A stretch of 64,000 bases of DNA, taken from Niastella sp966211305. Its GTDB lineage: Bacteria; Bacteroidota; Bacteroidia; Chitinophagales; Chitinophagaceae. Every line of letters starts with the position of its first letter. Position 1 is the stretch's first letter. Positions 50,890 through 60,379 of the stretch are shown piece by piece. The notes under the pieces were generated by a model, which saw only the letters and a list, made by a program, of their open reading frames with translations, was not told the origin of the DNA and searched no databases. A program made the translations under genes and the position numbers. The stretch lies in NCBI GenBank assembly GCA_966211305.1, contig CBIHPC010000001.1, forward strand, positions 51,525 through 115,524, given 5' to 3'.

Positions 50890-53439
50890 ATGAATTTTAA
50901 AATAGCGATATGCTGCATTCAACTGGTATGCGCTGTGGTACATGCGCAACAGGGGAATGATCTGAAACTCTGGTACAACAAACCTGCCGTTGCCTGGGAG
51001 GAAGCATTGCCATTGGGCAATGGAAAAACCGGCGCCATGGTTTTTGGCGGATTGGTTACGGAGCGGTTGCAGTTAAACGATAATACGTTGTGGTCGGGTT
51101 ATCCCGGGGCGGGAAACAATCCCAATGGGCCAACCGTACTGCCACAGGTGCGGCAGGCAGTATTTGACGGCGACTATGAAAAAGCAGCGGCATTGTGGAA
51201 GAAAATGCAGGGCCCATATTCAGCGCGTTATTTGCCAATGGCCGATCTGTGGTGGCGATTGAAAGTGAAGGATTCGGTTCCGGCCATGTATTATCGCGAT
51301 CTTGATCTGAACAATGCGGTGGCAACGGTGCGGTATAAAATGGGCGATGTAACGTATCGGCGCGAGACCTTTATAAGTTACCCGGCAAAAGTACTGGTAA
51401 TGCGGATCACCGCCGATAAAAAAGGCGCCATCGATGGAACGCTTGGTTTAACGAGTAAGTTGAAATATAAAGTAACGTCTATAGCTGCCGGTCAGCTCGT
51501 GCTGCAGGGCAAAGCGCCAAAATTTGTTGCGAACAGGGAAATTGAACCGCAGCAGGTGGTGTATGATAGTGCAGGGGGCGAAGGCCTCAATTTCGAAGTA
51601 CATGTTAGAATAAGAACGGAAGGCGGCCGGGTGCAGCAAAACGGAAATGAGCTGCAGGTAACAGGCGCCAGTTCGGTAATTATTTATCTTTCCGGAGCAA
51701 CCAGTTTTAATGGTTTTAACAGATCGCCCGGGTTTGAAGGGAAAGATCCTTCTATAAAAGCGAAAGCGAACCTGCAAAGAGCATTGACGCTTACGTACAA
51801 TCAACTAAAGCAGGGGCATATCCGCGATTACCAGTCATTGTTCAAACGCGTTGCATTCAAACTGGGCAGTGAAGATAATAACGCAAAATTACCTACCGAT
51901 GAGCGATTGAAAAAGTATGCGTCGGCGCCAACAGATCAACAGTTGCAGGTTTTGTACTATCAGTTTGGAAGGTACCTGCTCATCGCCAGTTCACGGCCCG
52001 GTTCCCGCCCGGCCAATTTACAGGGCATCTGGAACGATCATGTACAACCGCCATGGGGCAGTAACTATACCACCAATATCAATACGGAAATGAATTACTG
52101 GCTGGCGGAGAATACCAATTTGTCTGAATGCCATCAGCCATTGTTCAGTTTTTTAAAAGAGCTGGCTGTCAATGGGGCGCAAACGGCAAAGGTAAATTAC
52201 AATATTTCCGAAGGCTGGGTGGTGCATCATAATTCCGATCTGTGGGCAAAAACCTCACCGCCCGGTGGTTATGAGTGGGACCCGCGTGGAATGCCGCGCT
52301 GGAGCTGCTGGCCAATGGCGGGCGCCTGGTTATGCACGCATTTGTGGGAGCATTATTTATTTACAGGTGATGAAAAGTTCTTAAAGAACAACTGGCCTTT
52401 AATGAAAGGCGCTGCGCAGTTTATGCTCCACTGGCTGATGGTTGATCCATCCAATGGATACCTGGTCACCAACCCTTCTACATCGCCTGAGAACACCATG
52501 AAGATAAATGGTAAGGAATACCAGGTGGGCATGGCCTCCACCATGGACATGAGCATCATTCGTGAATTGTTTACGGCCGCCATTAAAACAAGCAGCCTGC
52601 TCAAATCCGATGAAGCGTTTCGCAACCGGTTGATAAAAGCAAAAGCGCAATTATATCCTTATCACATTGGAAAGTACGGACAGTTGCAGGAATGGAATAA
52701 AGACTGGGACGATCCCAATGATAAACACCGGCACCTGTCGCATTTGTTTGGGTTGTACCCGGGTAGCCAGATCAACCCTGCTACAACGCCCGAACTGGCG
52801 GCGGCGGCAAAACAATCGCTCATCTTCCGGGGCGACGTAAGTACGGGCTGGTCGATGGCATGGAAAATAAACTGGTGGGCGCGATTGCAGGATGGGAACC
52901 ATGCCTATAAAATTTTAAGCGATGCATTCACGTATATCGATCCAACGGTAACAAGAGATGCCATGAGTGGCGGCGGCACGTACGGTAATTTGTTCGATGC
53001 GCATCCGCCCTTTCAGATCGACGGCAATTTTGGCGCTACCGCGGGTATGACGGAAATGTTGTTGCAAAGTCACAATGGCGAGCTGGCCTTATTACCGGCA
53101 TTGCCCGATGCCTGGAAGAACGGCAGCATCAGCGGCATAAAAGCCCGTGGCAATTTCACGGTGGCTATTGACTGGAAGGATGGAAAATTGTCGAAGGCCG
53201 CAGTTACTTCCGTACTGGGCGGTCCCTGCCGTATCAGCGCCCCGCAACCAATAAAAGTAGTGGGGGTTGCCGCTAAAAAAGCGAATGGCGCAAATACAAA
53301 TAAGTTGAATACAACCTATGGCCTGCCGCCCTGCAAAAAGAATGAACAGGCGAAACTAACGGAATTGAATATGGGCGAGCGGTATAGTGTGGAGTTTGTG
53401 ACGGAGAAGGGGAAGGTGTATACGGTTGTGCCGTTGTAA
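50890..53439 (+). CDS. GH95-family alpha-L-fucosidase (or alpha-L-galactosidase)
   Basis: 849 aa with a signal peptide ending VVHAQ. Family opening LKLWYNKPAVAWEEALPLGNGKTGAMVFGG and LNDNTLWSGYPG. Active-site residues match the Bifidobacterium AfcA pattern: Asn396 and Asn398 in TTNINTEMNYW, Glu534 in STSPENTM, Asp711 in QIDGNFGATAGMTEMLLQS. The enzyme inverts alpha-1,2-linked L-fucose or L-galactose ends on plant or microbial glycans. It acts with the GH29 fucosidase encoded downstream, giving two fucosidases of different mechanism in one cluster. Confidence 0.95.
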   Translation: MNFKIAICCIQLVCAVVHAQQGNDLKLWYNKPAVAWEEALPLGNGKTGAMVFGGLVTERLQLNDNTLWSGYPGAGNNPNGPTVLPQVRQAVFDGDYEKAAALWKKMQGPYSARYLPMADLWWRLKVKDSVPAMYYRDLDLNNAVATVRYKMGDVTYRRETFISYPAKVLVMRITADKKGAIDGTLGLTSKLKYKVTSIAAGQLVLQGKAPKFVANREIEPQQVVYDSAGGEGLNFEVHVRIRTEGGRVQQNGNELQVTGASSVIIYLSGATSFNGFNRSPGFEGKDPSIKAKANLQRALTLTYNQLKQGHIRDYQSLFKRVAFKLGSEDNNAKLPTDERLKKYASAPTDQQLQVLYYQFGRYLLIASSRPGSRPANLQGIWNDHVQPPWGSNYTTNINTEMNYWLAENTNLSECHQPLFSFLKELAVNGAQTAKVNYNISEGWVVHHNSDLWAKTSPPGGYEWDPRGMPRWSCWPMAGAWLCTHLWEHYLFTGDEKFLKNNWPLMKGAAQFMLHWLMVDPSNGYLVTNPSTSPENTMKINGKEYQVGMASTMDMSIIRELFTAAIKTSSLLKSDEAFRNRLIKAKAQLYPYHIGKYGQLQEWNKDWDDPNDKHRHLSHLFGLYPGSQINPATTPELAAAAKQSLIFRGDVSTGWSMAWKINWWARLQDGNHAYKILSDAFTYIDPTVTRDAMSGGGTYGNLFDAHPPFQIDGNFGATAGMTEMLLQSHNGELALLPALPDAWKNGSISGIKARGNFTVAIDWKDGKLSKAAVTSVLGGPCRISAPQPIKVVGVAAKKANGANTNKLNTTYGLPPCKKNEQAKLTELNMGERYSVEFVTEKGKVYTVVPL

Positions 53440-53473
53440 GTTGACAAGTTAATAGAGGTGATAAAGTTGATAA
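53440..53473 (+). repeat. Octads GTTGACAA/GTTAATAG/(AG)GTGATAAA/GTTGATAA directly after the GH95 stop
   Basis: Starts at the base after the TAA stop. The end GTGATAAAGTTGATAAAGGG is almost the same as at 50865-50884. Confidence 0.85.
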
Positions 53474-53487
53474 AGGGAAGGCAGGGA

Positions 53488-53529
53488 AATGAAGAATGAA
53501 AAATTAAGAATTAGAAATTAAAAAGTAAA
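53488..53529. repeat. Six heptads (AATGAAG, AATGAAA, AATTAAG, AATTAGA, AATTAAA, AAGTAAA)
   Basis: Second array in the 53440-53653 gap, period 7. Confidence 0.8.
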
Positions 53530-53599
53530 TACAGAAGAATGTTGAATGTCGAAGTGAAGACAGGGAAACACGTATTCCGGTTGTTGATCTTGTATTTGC

Positions 53600-53627
53600 T
53601 TTAGACTTTTGGCTTTAGGCTTTCAGC
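53600..53627. repeat. Four heptads (TTTAGAC, TTTTGGC, TTTAGGC, TTTCAGC)
   Basis: Third array in the same gap, ending 26 nt before the GH31 ATG. Confidence 0.8.
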
Positions 53628-53653
53628 GCTGTATTCCAACGAACAAGCATCAT

Positions 53654-55801
53654 ATGAATTACACAAGAATAATATTACTGGTAATATTACTTATATTCCA
53701 AACCGGCATCTCCCGTGCCCAGGATCCCGTATGGACCGAAACCGCTCCCGGCGTTTGGAAAGCGGCCGTGGGTGTGCCCGAAAGTTATGATCTCCTGAAA
53801 GCATCGGGCGCAACGCCCAACCGGGCGGCCATGTCGGGAATTACGCAATCGGCGTTCCCGTTATCGCAGGCGGATATTTCAATAAAAGTAGTAGATGGCA
53901 AAACCTATCTGCGTTTCCCCCTGCAAAAAGAAGAGCAGTTGTTTGGGTTCGGACTGAACTTTCAAACCGTTCACCAGCGGGGAAAGATCCTGCAGTTGCA
54001 CGTTGATCATTATGGCGGAAAAGACAATGGCAGAACGCATGCACCCACGCCGTTTTATGTGTCGTCGAAAGGATATGGCGTTTTTATCAATTCGGCCCGG
54101 TACCTGACGGTATATGCGGGAACGGGCGTTCGCACGGCCAGTAAGAACCCGCCGGTTGCCAAAGACCGCAATACCGATAAAACATGGAGCGCGCGCCCTT
54201 ACTCCGATGCGGTGGAAATACTGGTGCCGGCTGCCGGCGTGGAGGTATACGTATTCGGCGGCCCCACGCCGTTAGATGCGGTACGGCGGTTTAACCTGTT
54301 CAATGGCGGAGGTTGTTTGCCACCGCGTTGGGGACTGGGTTTTACCCAACGGGTGAAATCATTATACACCGCGGATGAAGTGAAGAAGGAAGTGAAGGAT
54401 TTTCGCGAGAAAGGTTTTCCCCTCGATTATATCGGGTTGGAACCGGGCTGGCAAAGCAAAAGTTATCCCTGTACCATTTCATGGGATAGCGTGCGCTATC
54501 CCGATGCAGGCGGTTTTGTACAGGAGTTGCTGAAAGAAAATATCCGCGTAAATCTCTGGACGAACCCCTATGTGTCGCCCGAAGCGCCATTCTATAAATC
54601 GATTGTTCCGTACAGCGGTTCGCATACGGTATGGAACGGACTGGTGCCCGATCTTACGCTGGAGCCGGCGCGTAAATTATTTTTCGATCAGTTACAGAAA
54701 AACCAGGTTGCCAAAGGCGTAAGCGGGTACAAGATTGATGAAGTGGATGGCTACGATCATTACCTGTGGCCCGATGTAGCCAGCTTTCCTTCAGGTATAC
54801 CCGCAGAACAAATGCGGCAAACCTATGGCCTGCTGGTGCAACGGTATAGCGAAGCCATCTTCCATCAGCAAAATAAAAGAACGTTCGGTCTGGTGCGTGC
54901 ATCTAATGCAGGAGGCACTTCCTTCCCATATGTTATTTACAACGATTACTATAACCATGAAGATTTTATAACCGCGCTTATCAACAGCGGTTTTGCGGGG
55001 GTGTTATGGACGCCTGAAGTGCGCGCCAGCAAAACCGGTGAAGAATGGCTGCGCCGTTTTCAGACAGTGGTATTTTCTCCAATGGCCATGATCAATGCCT
55101 GGGCCAGCGGCACCAAACCCTGGTCGTACAACGATGTGGCCGAACCCATAAAACAGCTGGCATTGTTACGTATGCAAATGCTGCCGTACTGGTATAGCGC
55201 TTTTGCCCGCTATCACTTCGAAGGCATTCCGCCATTCAGAGCCATGAACCTCGAAGAAGGATTTATACAGGAAACGAAAAAGGAAAAAGGCAATGCCAAC
55301 CTCGAGGAGAATCCTTATGCCGAAGCGGTGTCGAAAGAGATCAGGGATCAATATATGGCCGGTGATTATTTGCTGGTGGCGCCTTTGTTTGCCGGACAGA
55401 AAACACGAAAAGTGGTGCTGCCCAAAGGCCGTTGGTACGATTTCTATACCGGCGCCTTTGCCGGTGACGGGCAGATAATAACCGTTACACCGGGCCTGGA
55501 AAAAATTCCCGTGTATGTAAAGGACGGCGGCATCATTCCCATGATGAAACCCATGCTGCATGCACCTGTTGCCGGCGAGAAAGTTGATCTTACCGTTCGT
55601 TATTATGGCGAAAAGCCCGGGAAGTATATGCTGTATGACGATGATGGTGAAACCTACAATTATGAAAAAGGCGAATACAGCTGGCGCGAAATAAAAGTGG
55701 AGAAAGATAAAAAGGGGAAGTTAAAAGGTTCTATTGCACCGGCTGTGAAGGGAAAACCGAATACAGTGGGGAATGTAAGTTTTGAGTATATGACGAAGTA
55801 G
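53654..55801 (+). CDS. GH31-family alpha-glycosidase
   Basis: About 715 aa from the ATG at 53654 (MNYTRIILLVILLIFQTGIS, signal peptide); the frame reaches 53609 but that lies in a repeat array. N-terminal beta-sandwich (EEQLFGFGLNFQTVHQRGKI), barrel (PPRWGLGFTQRVKSLYTADEVKKEV; GFPLDYIGLEPGW), nucleophile Asp362 in GYKIDEVDG, and a C-terminal DUF5110-like domain (YDDDGETYNYEKGEY). The usual GH31 WxDMNE is replaced by KIDEVDG, pointing to a divergent subgroup. Candidate activities include alpha-xylosidase and alpha-galactosidase; not decidable here. Confidence 0.92.
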   Translation: MNYTRIILLVILLIFQTGISRAQDPVWTETAPGVWKAAVGVPESYDLLKASGATPNRAAMSGITQSAFPLSQADISIKVVDGKTYLRFPLQKEEQLFGFGLNFQTVHQRGKILQLHVDHYGGKDNGRTHAPTPFYVSSKGYGVFINSARYLTVYAGTGVRTASKNPPVAKDRNTDKTWSARPYSDAVEILVPAAGVEVYVFGGPTPLDAVRRFNLFNGGGCLPPRWGLGFTQRVKSLYTADEVKKEVKDFREKGFPLDYIGLEPGWQSKSYPCTISWDSVRYPDAGGFVQELLKENIRVNLWTNPYVSPEAPFYKSIVPYSGSHTVWNGLVPDLTLEPARKLFFDQLQKNQVAKGVSGYKIDEVDGYDHYLWPDVASFPSGIPAEQMRQTYGLLVQRYSEAIFHQQNKRTFGLVRASNAGGTSFPYVIYNDYYNHEDFITALINSGFAGVLWTPEVRASKTGEEWLRRFQTVVFSPMAMINAWASGTKPWSYNDVAEPIKQLALLRMQMLPYWYSAFARYHFEGIPPFRAMNLEEGFIQETKKEKGNANLEENPYAEAVSKEIRDQYMAGDYLLVAPLFAGQKTRKVVLPKGRWYDFYTGAFAGDGQIITVTPGLEKIPVYVKDGGIIPMMKPMLHAPVAGEKVDLTVRYYGEKPGKYMLYDDDGETYNYEKGEYSWREIKVEKDKKGKLKGSIAPAVKGKPNTVGNVSFEYMTK

Positions 55802-55853
55802 TTGAGTTGACGAGTTGACGAGTTGATAAGTTGACAAGATAACAAGTTAATAC
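55801..55853 (+). repeat. Octad array (GTTGACGA x2, GTTGATAA, GTTGACAA, GATAACAA, GTTAATAC) overlapping the GH31 stop
   Basis: A leading GTTGA shares its G with the TAG stop and is followed by six octads in sense orientation. It is the longest octad array in the window. Confidence 0.9.
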
Positions 55854-55911
55854 GTCCTACTAAGGGTGGTGTCCCAGCCCCAAATATTGGCGGTTTTATT
55901 AAAAATGAATT

Positions 55912-57111
55912 ATGCGCATAAAAAAAGTATTCATCTGCTGGTTACTCATAGCTATTCTCGCCAATGGCCTGCATTCATTTGTTGTGGCAGATTCAAAAGA
56001 ACCCCAGCCTGGCAACTACAAAGCAGAAGTGCTGAAAACGTTGCGCAGGCTGATCCTGCAGGAAGCAGGCTGGGCCATGCAGCAGCAACCGGTTACAGTA
56101 ACTGCACAATCTTCTCCCCGAAGCGCCGGTGGCAAACACGATTTCTTTTCAGAAGGCGATTACTGGTGGCCCAACCCACAGTCGGCCGATAGTGCATACG
56201 TGCAACGGGATGGTATGACCAACCCCGGCAATTTCGTGGCGCACCGACATGCAATGATTAGGTTAAGCCAGGTCGTGGGGGCACTGGCATCGGCTTACTT
56301 GGTTACGGGCGATGAAAAATATGTAGCGCAGGCCCTGAAGCATTGCAAAGCATGGTTTGTTGATACGGCTACAATGATGAATCCCAACCTGCAATATGCG
56401 CAGGCGATAAAAGGCCGTTTCACCGGACGCGGTATTGGCATTATCGATACCATACAGTTGATGGAAGTTGTGCAGGGATTGCTGGTAATGGAAAATGCCA
56501 AAACCATGGACCGCCAGGCATTGGAAGCTATCAGGCGTTGGTTCGAACAATACCTGCAATGGCTTACAACGCACCAGTATGGAAAAGATGAAATGAATGC
56601 AAAGAATAATCATGGCACCTGCTGGGTAATGCAAACGGCTGCCTTTGCGAAATTCACGCGGAACGAGAAGTTAATGCGTTTTTGTCGCGACAGGTACAAA
56701 ACCGTGTTATTGCCGAACCAGATGGCAGCCGATGGCAGTTTCCCGCAGGAGCTGCGCAGAACAAAACCCTATGGTTATTCGATCTTCAACCTCGATGCCA
56801 TGACCACCATTTGCCAGATCCTTTCTACCAGAGAAGATAACCTGTGGAGCTATGCAACCCCCGATGGACGAAACATTCAAAAAGGAATAGAATACCTGTA
56901 CCCGTTCATTGCCGATAAAAACAAATGGCCCGGGAAACCCGATGTTATGTATTGGGAGAACTGGCCGGTAGCGCAGCCCTTCCTTGTTTTCGGCGCCAGT
57001 GCTTATGATAAAAAAGAATGGTTGAAAACCTGGAAAGCATTAGAGCATGCGCCTAAGGTGGAAGAGGTGATCAGGAATTTGCCGGTAAGGCATCCGTTGA
57101 TCTGGCTTTAA
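55912..57111 (+). CDS. Alginate-lyase-superfamily polysaccharide lyase (PL5/PL38-like)
   Basis: 399 aa with a signal peptide. The (alpha/alpha)-barrel contains YWWPNP, GRGIGIIDTIQLMEVVQGL, NNHGTCWVMQTAAFAKF (Asn233-His234) and RRTKPYGYSIFNLDAMTTICQIL (Tyr287/Tyr289), the motifs of the alginate_lyase family. The His/Tyr set fits a beta-elimination mechanism on a uronate. Some PL38 members act on glucuronan, which would fit the GH88 gene three kb downstream that removes the resulting unsaturated uronic acid. Exact PL family and substrate are uncertain. Confidence 0.87.
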   Translation: MRIKKVFICWLLIAILANGLHSFVVADSKEPQPGNYKAEVLKTLRRLILQEAGWAMQQQPVTVTAQSSPRSAGGKHDFFSEGDYWWPNPQSADSAYVQRDGMTNPGNFVAHRHAMIRLSQVVGALASAYLVTGDEKYVAQALKHCKAWFVDTATMMNPNLQYAQAIKGRFTGRGIGIIDTIQLMEVVQGLLVMENAKTMDRQALEAIRRWFEQYLQWLTTHQYGKDEMNAKNNHGTCWVMQTAAFAKFTRNEKLMRFCRDRYKTVLLPNQMAADGSFPQELRRTKPYGYSIFNLDAMTTICQILSTREDNLWSYATPDGRNIQKGIEYLYPFIADKNKWPGKPDVMYWENWPVAQPFLVFGASAYDKKEWLKTWKALEHAPKVEEVIRNLPVRHPLIWL

Positions 57112-57121
57112 ATAGAGCAGC

Positions 57122-57163
57122 AAGCCGAAATCCGAAAGCCGAAAGCTGCAAGCCGCAAGCAAA
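57122..57163. repeat. Six heptads (AAGCCGA, AATCCGA, AAGCCGA, AAGCTGC, AAGCCGC, AAGCAAA)
   Basis: Period-7 array starting 10 nt after the lyase stop; its word differs from the second array in the same gap. Confidence 0.85.
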
Positions 57164-57188
57164 TACAAGAAGCCAAATGTAGGGCCAT

Positions 57189-57237
57189 GAACTCTAAACT
57201 TTGAATTGGGAACTCTGAACTAAAAACCAAGAACTTA
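57189..57237. repeat. Seven heptads of GAACTCT/GAACTAA type
   Basis: GAACTCT, AAACTTT, GAATTGG, GAACTCT, GAACTAA, AAACCAA, GAACTTA, ending 4 nt before the GH29 ATG. Confidence 0.82.
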
Positions 57238-57241
57238 TCAA

Positions 57242-59110
57242 ATGATACATAAGAAAATGTTGGTTTTATTATTTTCAATAATTATTGTTGAAGTAATGGG
57301 GCAAACAAACGGCGACGAAGACAAAGAAATGTTCAACCGTGGCCGCGAGCGCGATAAACAGGCCATCGATGATGCGGTAAATGGCTGGTGGACCGCCTCC
57401 ATGAAAAATCATGACGAACGTATTGAGTGGTGGCGGCAGGCGCGGTTTGGCATGTTCATTCACTGGGGTATTTATTCATTGCCCGGTGGTGAGTGGAAAG
57501 GAAAAAAGGTAGATGGGTATGCAGAGCACCTGATGCGAAAGGAAAAAATTACGCGCGCCGATTACCTCGCATTAGCGCATGCCTTCAACCCTGTGCTGTT
57601 CGATGCGGATGCCTGGGCGAAGCAGGCAAAAGAAGCGGGTATGAAGTATATGATCATTACTTCCAAACACCACGATGGGTTTGCGATGTATGATTCAAAA
57701 ATAGGCGACTTCAATATTGTTCAGCAAACGCCTTATAAACGGGATCCCATGGCGGCGCTTTCGGCTGCCTGTCATAAGTATGGAATTAAGTTTGGCTTCT
57801 ACTATTCGCATGCCTTTGACTGGGAGCATCCCGATGCGCCGGGGAATGATTGGGAATATAACAATCCCGGTGGCGATAAACAATTGCATGGTGGTATCAA
57901 CTGGTTCAATCTGCATCCGGAGCTATTGCCCAAAGCACAAAAGTATGTTGATGAAAAAGCGATCCCGCAAATAAAAGAGCTGTTGATAAAATATCATCCT
58001 GATATTTTATGGTTCGATACGCCTTCCAAATTACCGCTCTCTGAAAATATCCGCATCCTGAAAGCCATTCGCGAAACCGATAAAAATGTAGTGGTGAACG
58101 GCCGCCTGGCAAGAAATTCGGACATAAGTTTTGGGGACTATAAAAATACGGCCGATCGTCCGTTGGAGTTTTTCCCGGTGACCGGTGATTGGGAGGCCAT
58201 TCCCACAACAAACGAATCGTATGGTTATCATAAATTCGATAACAGCCATAAACCGGTGAGCGCCTTTGTGCATTTGCTGGCGAAGTCGGCCTCACGCGGC
58301 GGGAATTTATTGATGAATATCGGGCCGAAAGGCGATGGTACATTCGATAGCAAAGATCAGGCAATATTAAAAGGCATTGGCGCCTGGATGCAAAAGAACG
58401 GTGAAAGCATTTATGGTTCGGTGGCCGGGGAGCTCCCGTTGCAAAGCTGGGGTGTATCAACCCTGAAAGGGAATAAGTTGTACCTGCATGTATTCAACTG
58501 GCCTGGCAATGGTAAATTGTACGTAGGCGGCTTAAAAAGCGATGCCAATAAAGTGTACCTGCTGACGACAAAGAAGAAATTAACGACACGCCGCCTGAAT
58601 GAAAATGACCTGGAGATCGATCTGCCGGCACATATGCCCGATACCATGAACACGGTAATAGCCATAGAATTAAAAGGCGCATTGAAAACGGATAGCGTAC
58701 GGGTGCTGGCGCCCAATATACAACAGCACCGCCTGCTGGCTTTTGATGCGCAGTTACATGGCGGTCATTTCAGTTATGGCGACGGAAAAGCAGGGAAGTA
58801 TTATGTGCAGCACTGGAGATCGAATAACCAGTGGTTAAGCTGGACGTTCCGTACAACCCAACCGGTAACATATGCCATCAATATGAAATACCTTGCGGGC
58901 GAAGGCAACGGCGGAACATTCCTGTTGCAAACCGGGTCTTTTTCAAAAGAGATAAAAATAAGCGGTAGCGGGTCTAATACAAAAGTCAATTCCGAAGACA
59001 TTGCCACTATTTCGTTACCTGCCGGAACGCATGAATTGACCATAAAACCGGTTTCCATCGAAAAAGGGGAATTGATGAAGTTGCTTGAGTTGCAATTACA
59101 GGCTAAATAA
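57242..59110 (+). CDS. GH29-family alpha-L-fucosidase
   Basis: 622 aa with a signal peptide (MLVLLFSIIIVEVMGQ). The catalytic barrel opens with FGMFIHWGIYSLPGGEW and continues with KYMIITSKHHDGFAMYDS and FGFYYSHAFDW. The nucleophile is Asp259 in ILWFDTPSK, a variation on the usual WFDG. FVHLLAKSASRGGNLLMNIGPKGDG is typical. A C-terminal pair of beta domains (about 400-622) may bind carbohydrate. It retains configuration and removes alpha-fucose, possibly from linkages other than those cut by the GH95. Confidence 0.95.
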   Translation: MIHKKMLVLLFSIIIVEVMGQTNGDEDKEMFNRGRERDKQAIDDAVNGWWTASMKNHDERIEWWRQARFGMFIHWGIYSLPGGEWKGKKVDGYAEHLMRKEKITRADYLALAHAFNPVLFDADAWAKQAKEAGMKYMIITSKHHDGFAMYDSKIGDFNIVQQTPYKRDPMAALSAACHKYGIKFGFYYSHAFDWEHPDAPGNDWEYNNPGGDKQLHGGINWFNLHPELLPKAQKYVDEKAIPQIKELLIKYHPDILWFDTPSKLPLSENIRILKAIRETDKNVVVNGRLARNSDISFGDYKNTADRPLEFFPVTGDWEAIPTTNESYGYHKFDNSHKPVSAFVHLLAKSASRGGNLLMNIGPKGDGTFDSKDQAILKGIGAWMQKNGESIYGSVAGELPLQSWGVSTLKGNKLYLHVFNWPGNGKLYVGGLKSDANKVYLLTTKKKLTTRRLNENDLEIDLPAHMPDTMNTVIAIELKGALKTDSVRVLAPNIQQHRLLAFDAQLHGGHFSYGDGKAGKYYVQHWRSNNQWLSWTFRTTQPVTYAINMKYLAGEGNGGTFLLQTGSFSKEIKISGSGSNTKVNSEDIATISLPAGTHELTIKPVSIEKGELMKLLELQLQAK

Positions 59111-59173
59111 ACTATGAACTATGAACTATGAACTGTGAACTGTGAACTGTGAACTGTGAACGATGAACTATAA
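59111..59173 (+). repeat. Nine heptads ACTATGA/ACTGTGA directly after the GH29 stop
   Basis: Three ACTATGA, four ACTGTGA, ACGATGA and ACTATAA, starting at the base after TAA and ending 11 nt before the GH88 ATG. The block structure (three then four identical units) suggests recent slippage. Confidence 0.93.
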
Positions 59174-59184
59174 ATTATATAAGG

Positions 59185-60357
59185 ATGTATAAAAAACTTA
59201 CCGGAACATTAGTATTGCTGATTACCATCTTTGTGGCCAATGCGCAGGTAAAAACAGCCGCCGTATTTGCCGATGCGGAAAGGCAAACGGAAGTAATGCT
59301 GACCAATGTAGTTGAAGCAAGAGAAAGCAAACCCGAACTGGTGGCCCCGCGTACCCTCGAAAACGGACAACTGAAAATGGTTGCTTCCAAAGACTGGACC
59401 AGCGGCTTTTTCGCCGGTGAATTGTGGATGTTATATGATTTCACCAAAAAGCCCGAATGGAAAACAAAAGCGGAAACCTATACCGCATTGATAGAAAAAG
59501 AAAAGTTCAACGGCGGTACGCATGATATGGGTTTCAAGGTGTATTGCAGTTATGGCACCGGTTATAACATAACAAAGGATGCTGCGTATAAAGAAGTGAT
59601 CATTCAATCGGCCAAAACATTGTCAACCCGTTTCAACCCAAAGGTTGGTTGTATTCGCAGCTGGGACCATCATAAAGAACAGTGGCCTTATCCGGTTATC
59701 ATCGATAATATGATGAACCTCGAGTTGTTGTTTGCGGCAACCAGGCTCACCGGCGATTCTTCATTTTATAAGATAGCGGTAAGCCATGCAAACACCACCA
59801 TGAAAAACCATTTCCGGCCCGATTACAGTTCGTATCATGTAGTGGATTATGATACCGCAACCGGAAACGTGGTAAAGAAAAATACGCACCAGGGTTTTGC
59901 CGATGAATCGGCATGGGCGCGCGGCCAGGCATGGGCTTTATATGGTTATACCATGTGTTATCGCGAAACAAAAAACAAAGCGTACCTGCAGCAGGCGGAG
60001 AATGTGGCGAAGTATATTCTGCACCATCCCAATTTGCCGGCGGATAAAATACCGTACTGGGATTTCAATGCACCGGCTATTCCCAATGAACCGCGCGATG
60101 TTTCTGCCGGAGCGGTAATAGCCTCCGGTTTACTGGAGCTGGCTAAATACAGTAAGAATAAAAAGGAATACCTGTCGGTTGCCAAAACCATGCTGCAAAA
60201 CATTACCAGTAAATACCGGTCGCCAATAGGCGAAAACAAAGGGTTTCTGCTATTGCACAGTACCGGTTCCAAACCGGCGAACAGTGAAGTGGATGTGCCG
60301 TTGAATTATGCCGATTATTATTACCTGGAAGCGTTGTTAAGGCTGAAGAGGAAATAG
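59185..60357 (+). CDS. GH88-family unsaturated glucuronyl hydrolase
   Basis: 390 aa with a signal peptide ending VANAQ. The (alpha/alpha)6 barrel contains the two catalytic aspartates of the Bacillus enzyme pattern: Asp114 in THDMGF and Asp174 in IIDNMMNLELL, 60 residues apart (61 in Bacillus). WTSGFFAGELWMLYDFT, ESAWARGQAWALYGYTMCYR and a C-terminal PLNYADYYYLEALLRL complete the family picture. It hydrates the unsaturated uronic acid left by the lyase encoded at 55912, making the two genes a lyase/hydrolase pathway. Confidence 0.95.
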   Translation: MYKKLTGTLVLLITIFVANAQVKTAAVFADAERQTEVMLTNVVEARESKPELVAPRTLENGQLKMVASKDWTSGFFAGELWMLYDFTKKPEWKTKAETYTALIEKEKFNGGTHDMGFKVYCSYGTGYNITKDAAYKEVIIQSAKTLSTRFNPKVGCIRSWDHHKEQWPYPVIIDNMMNLELLFAATRLTGDSSFYKIAVSHANTTMKNHFRPDYSSYHVVDYDTATGNVVKKNTHQGFADESAWARGQAWALYGYTMCYRETKNKAYLQQAENVAKYILHHPNLPADKIPYWDFNAPAIPNEPRDVSAGAVIASGLLELAKYSKNKKEYLSVAKTMLQNITSKYRSPIGENKGFLLLHSTGSKPANSEVDVPLNYADYYYLEALLRLKRK

Positions 60358-60379
60358 ATCTAAAGATCTCGGATTTAGG

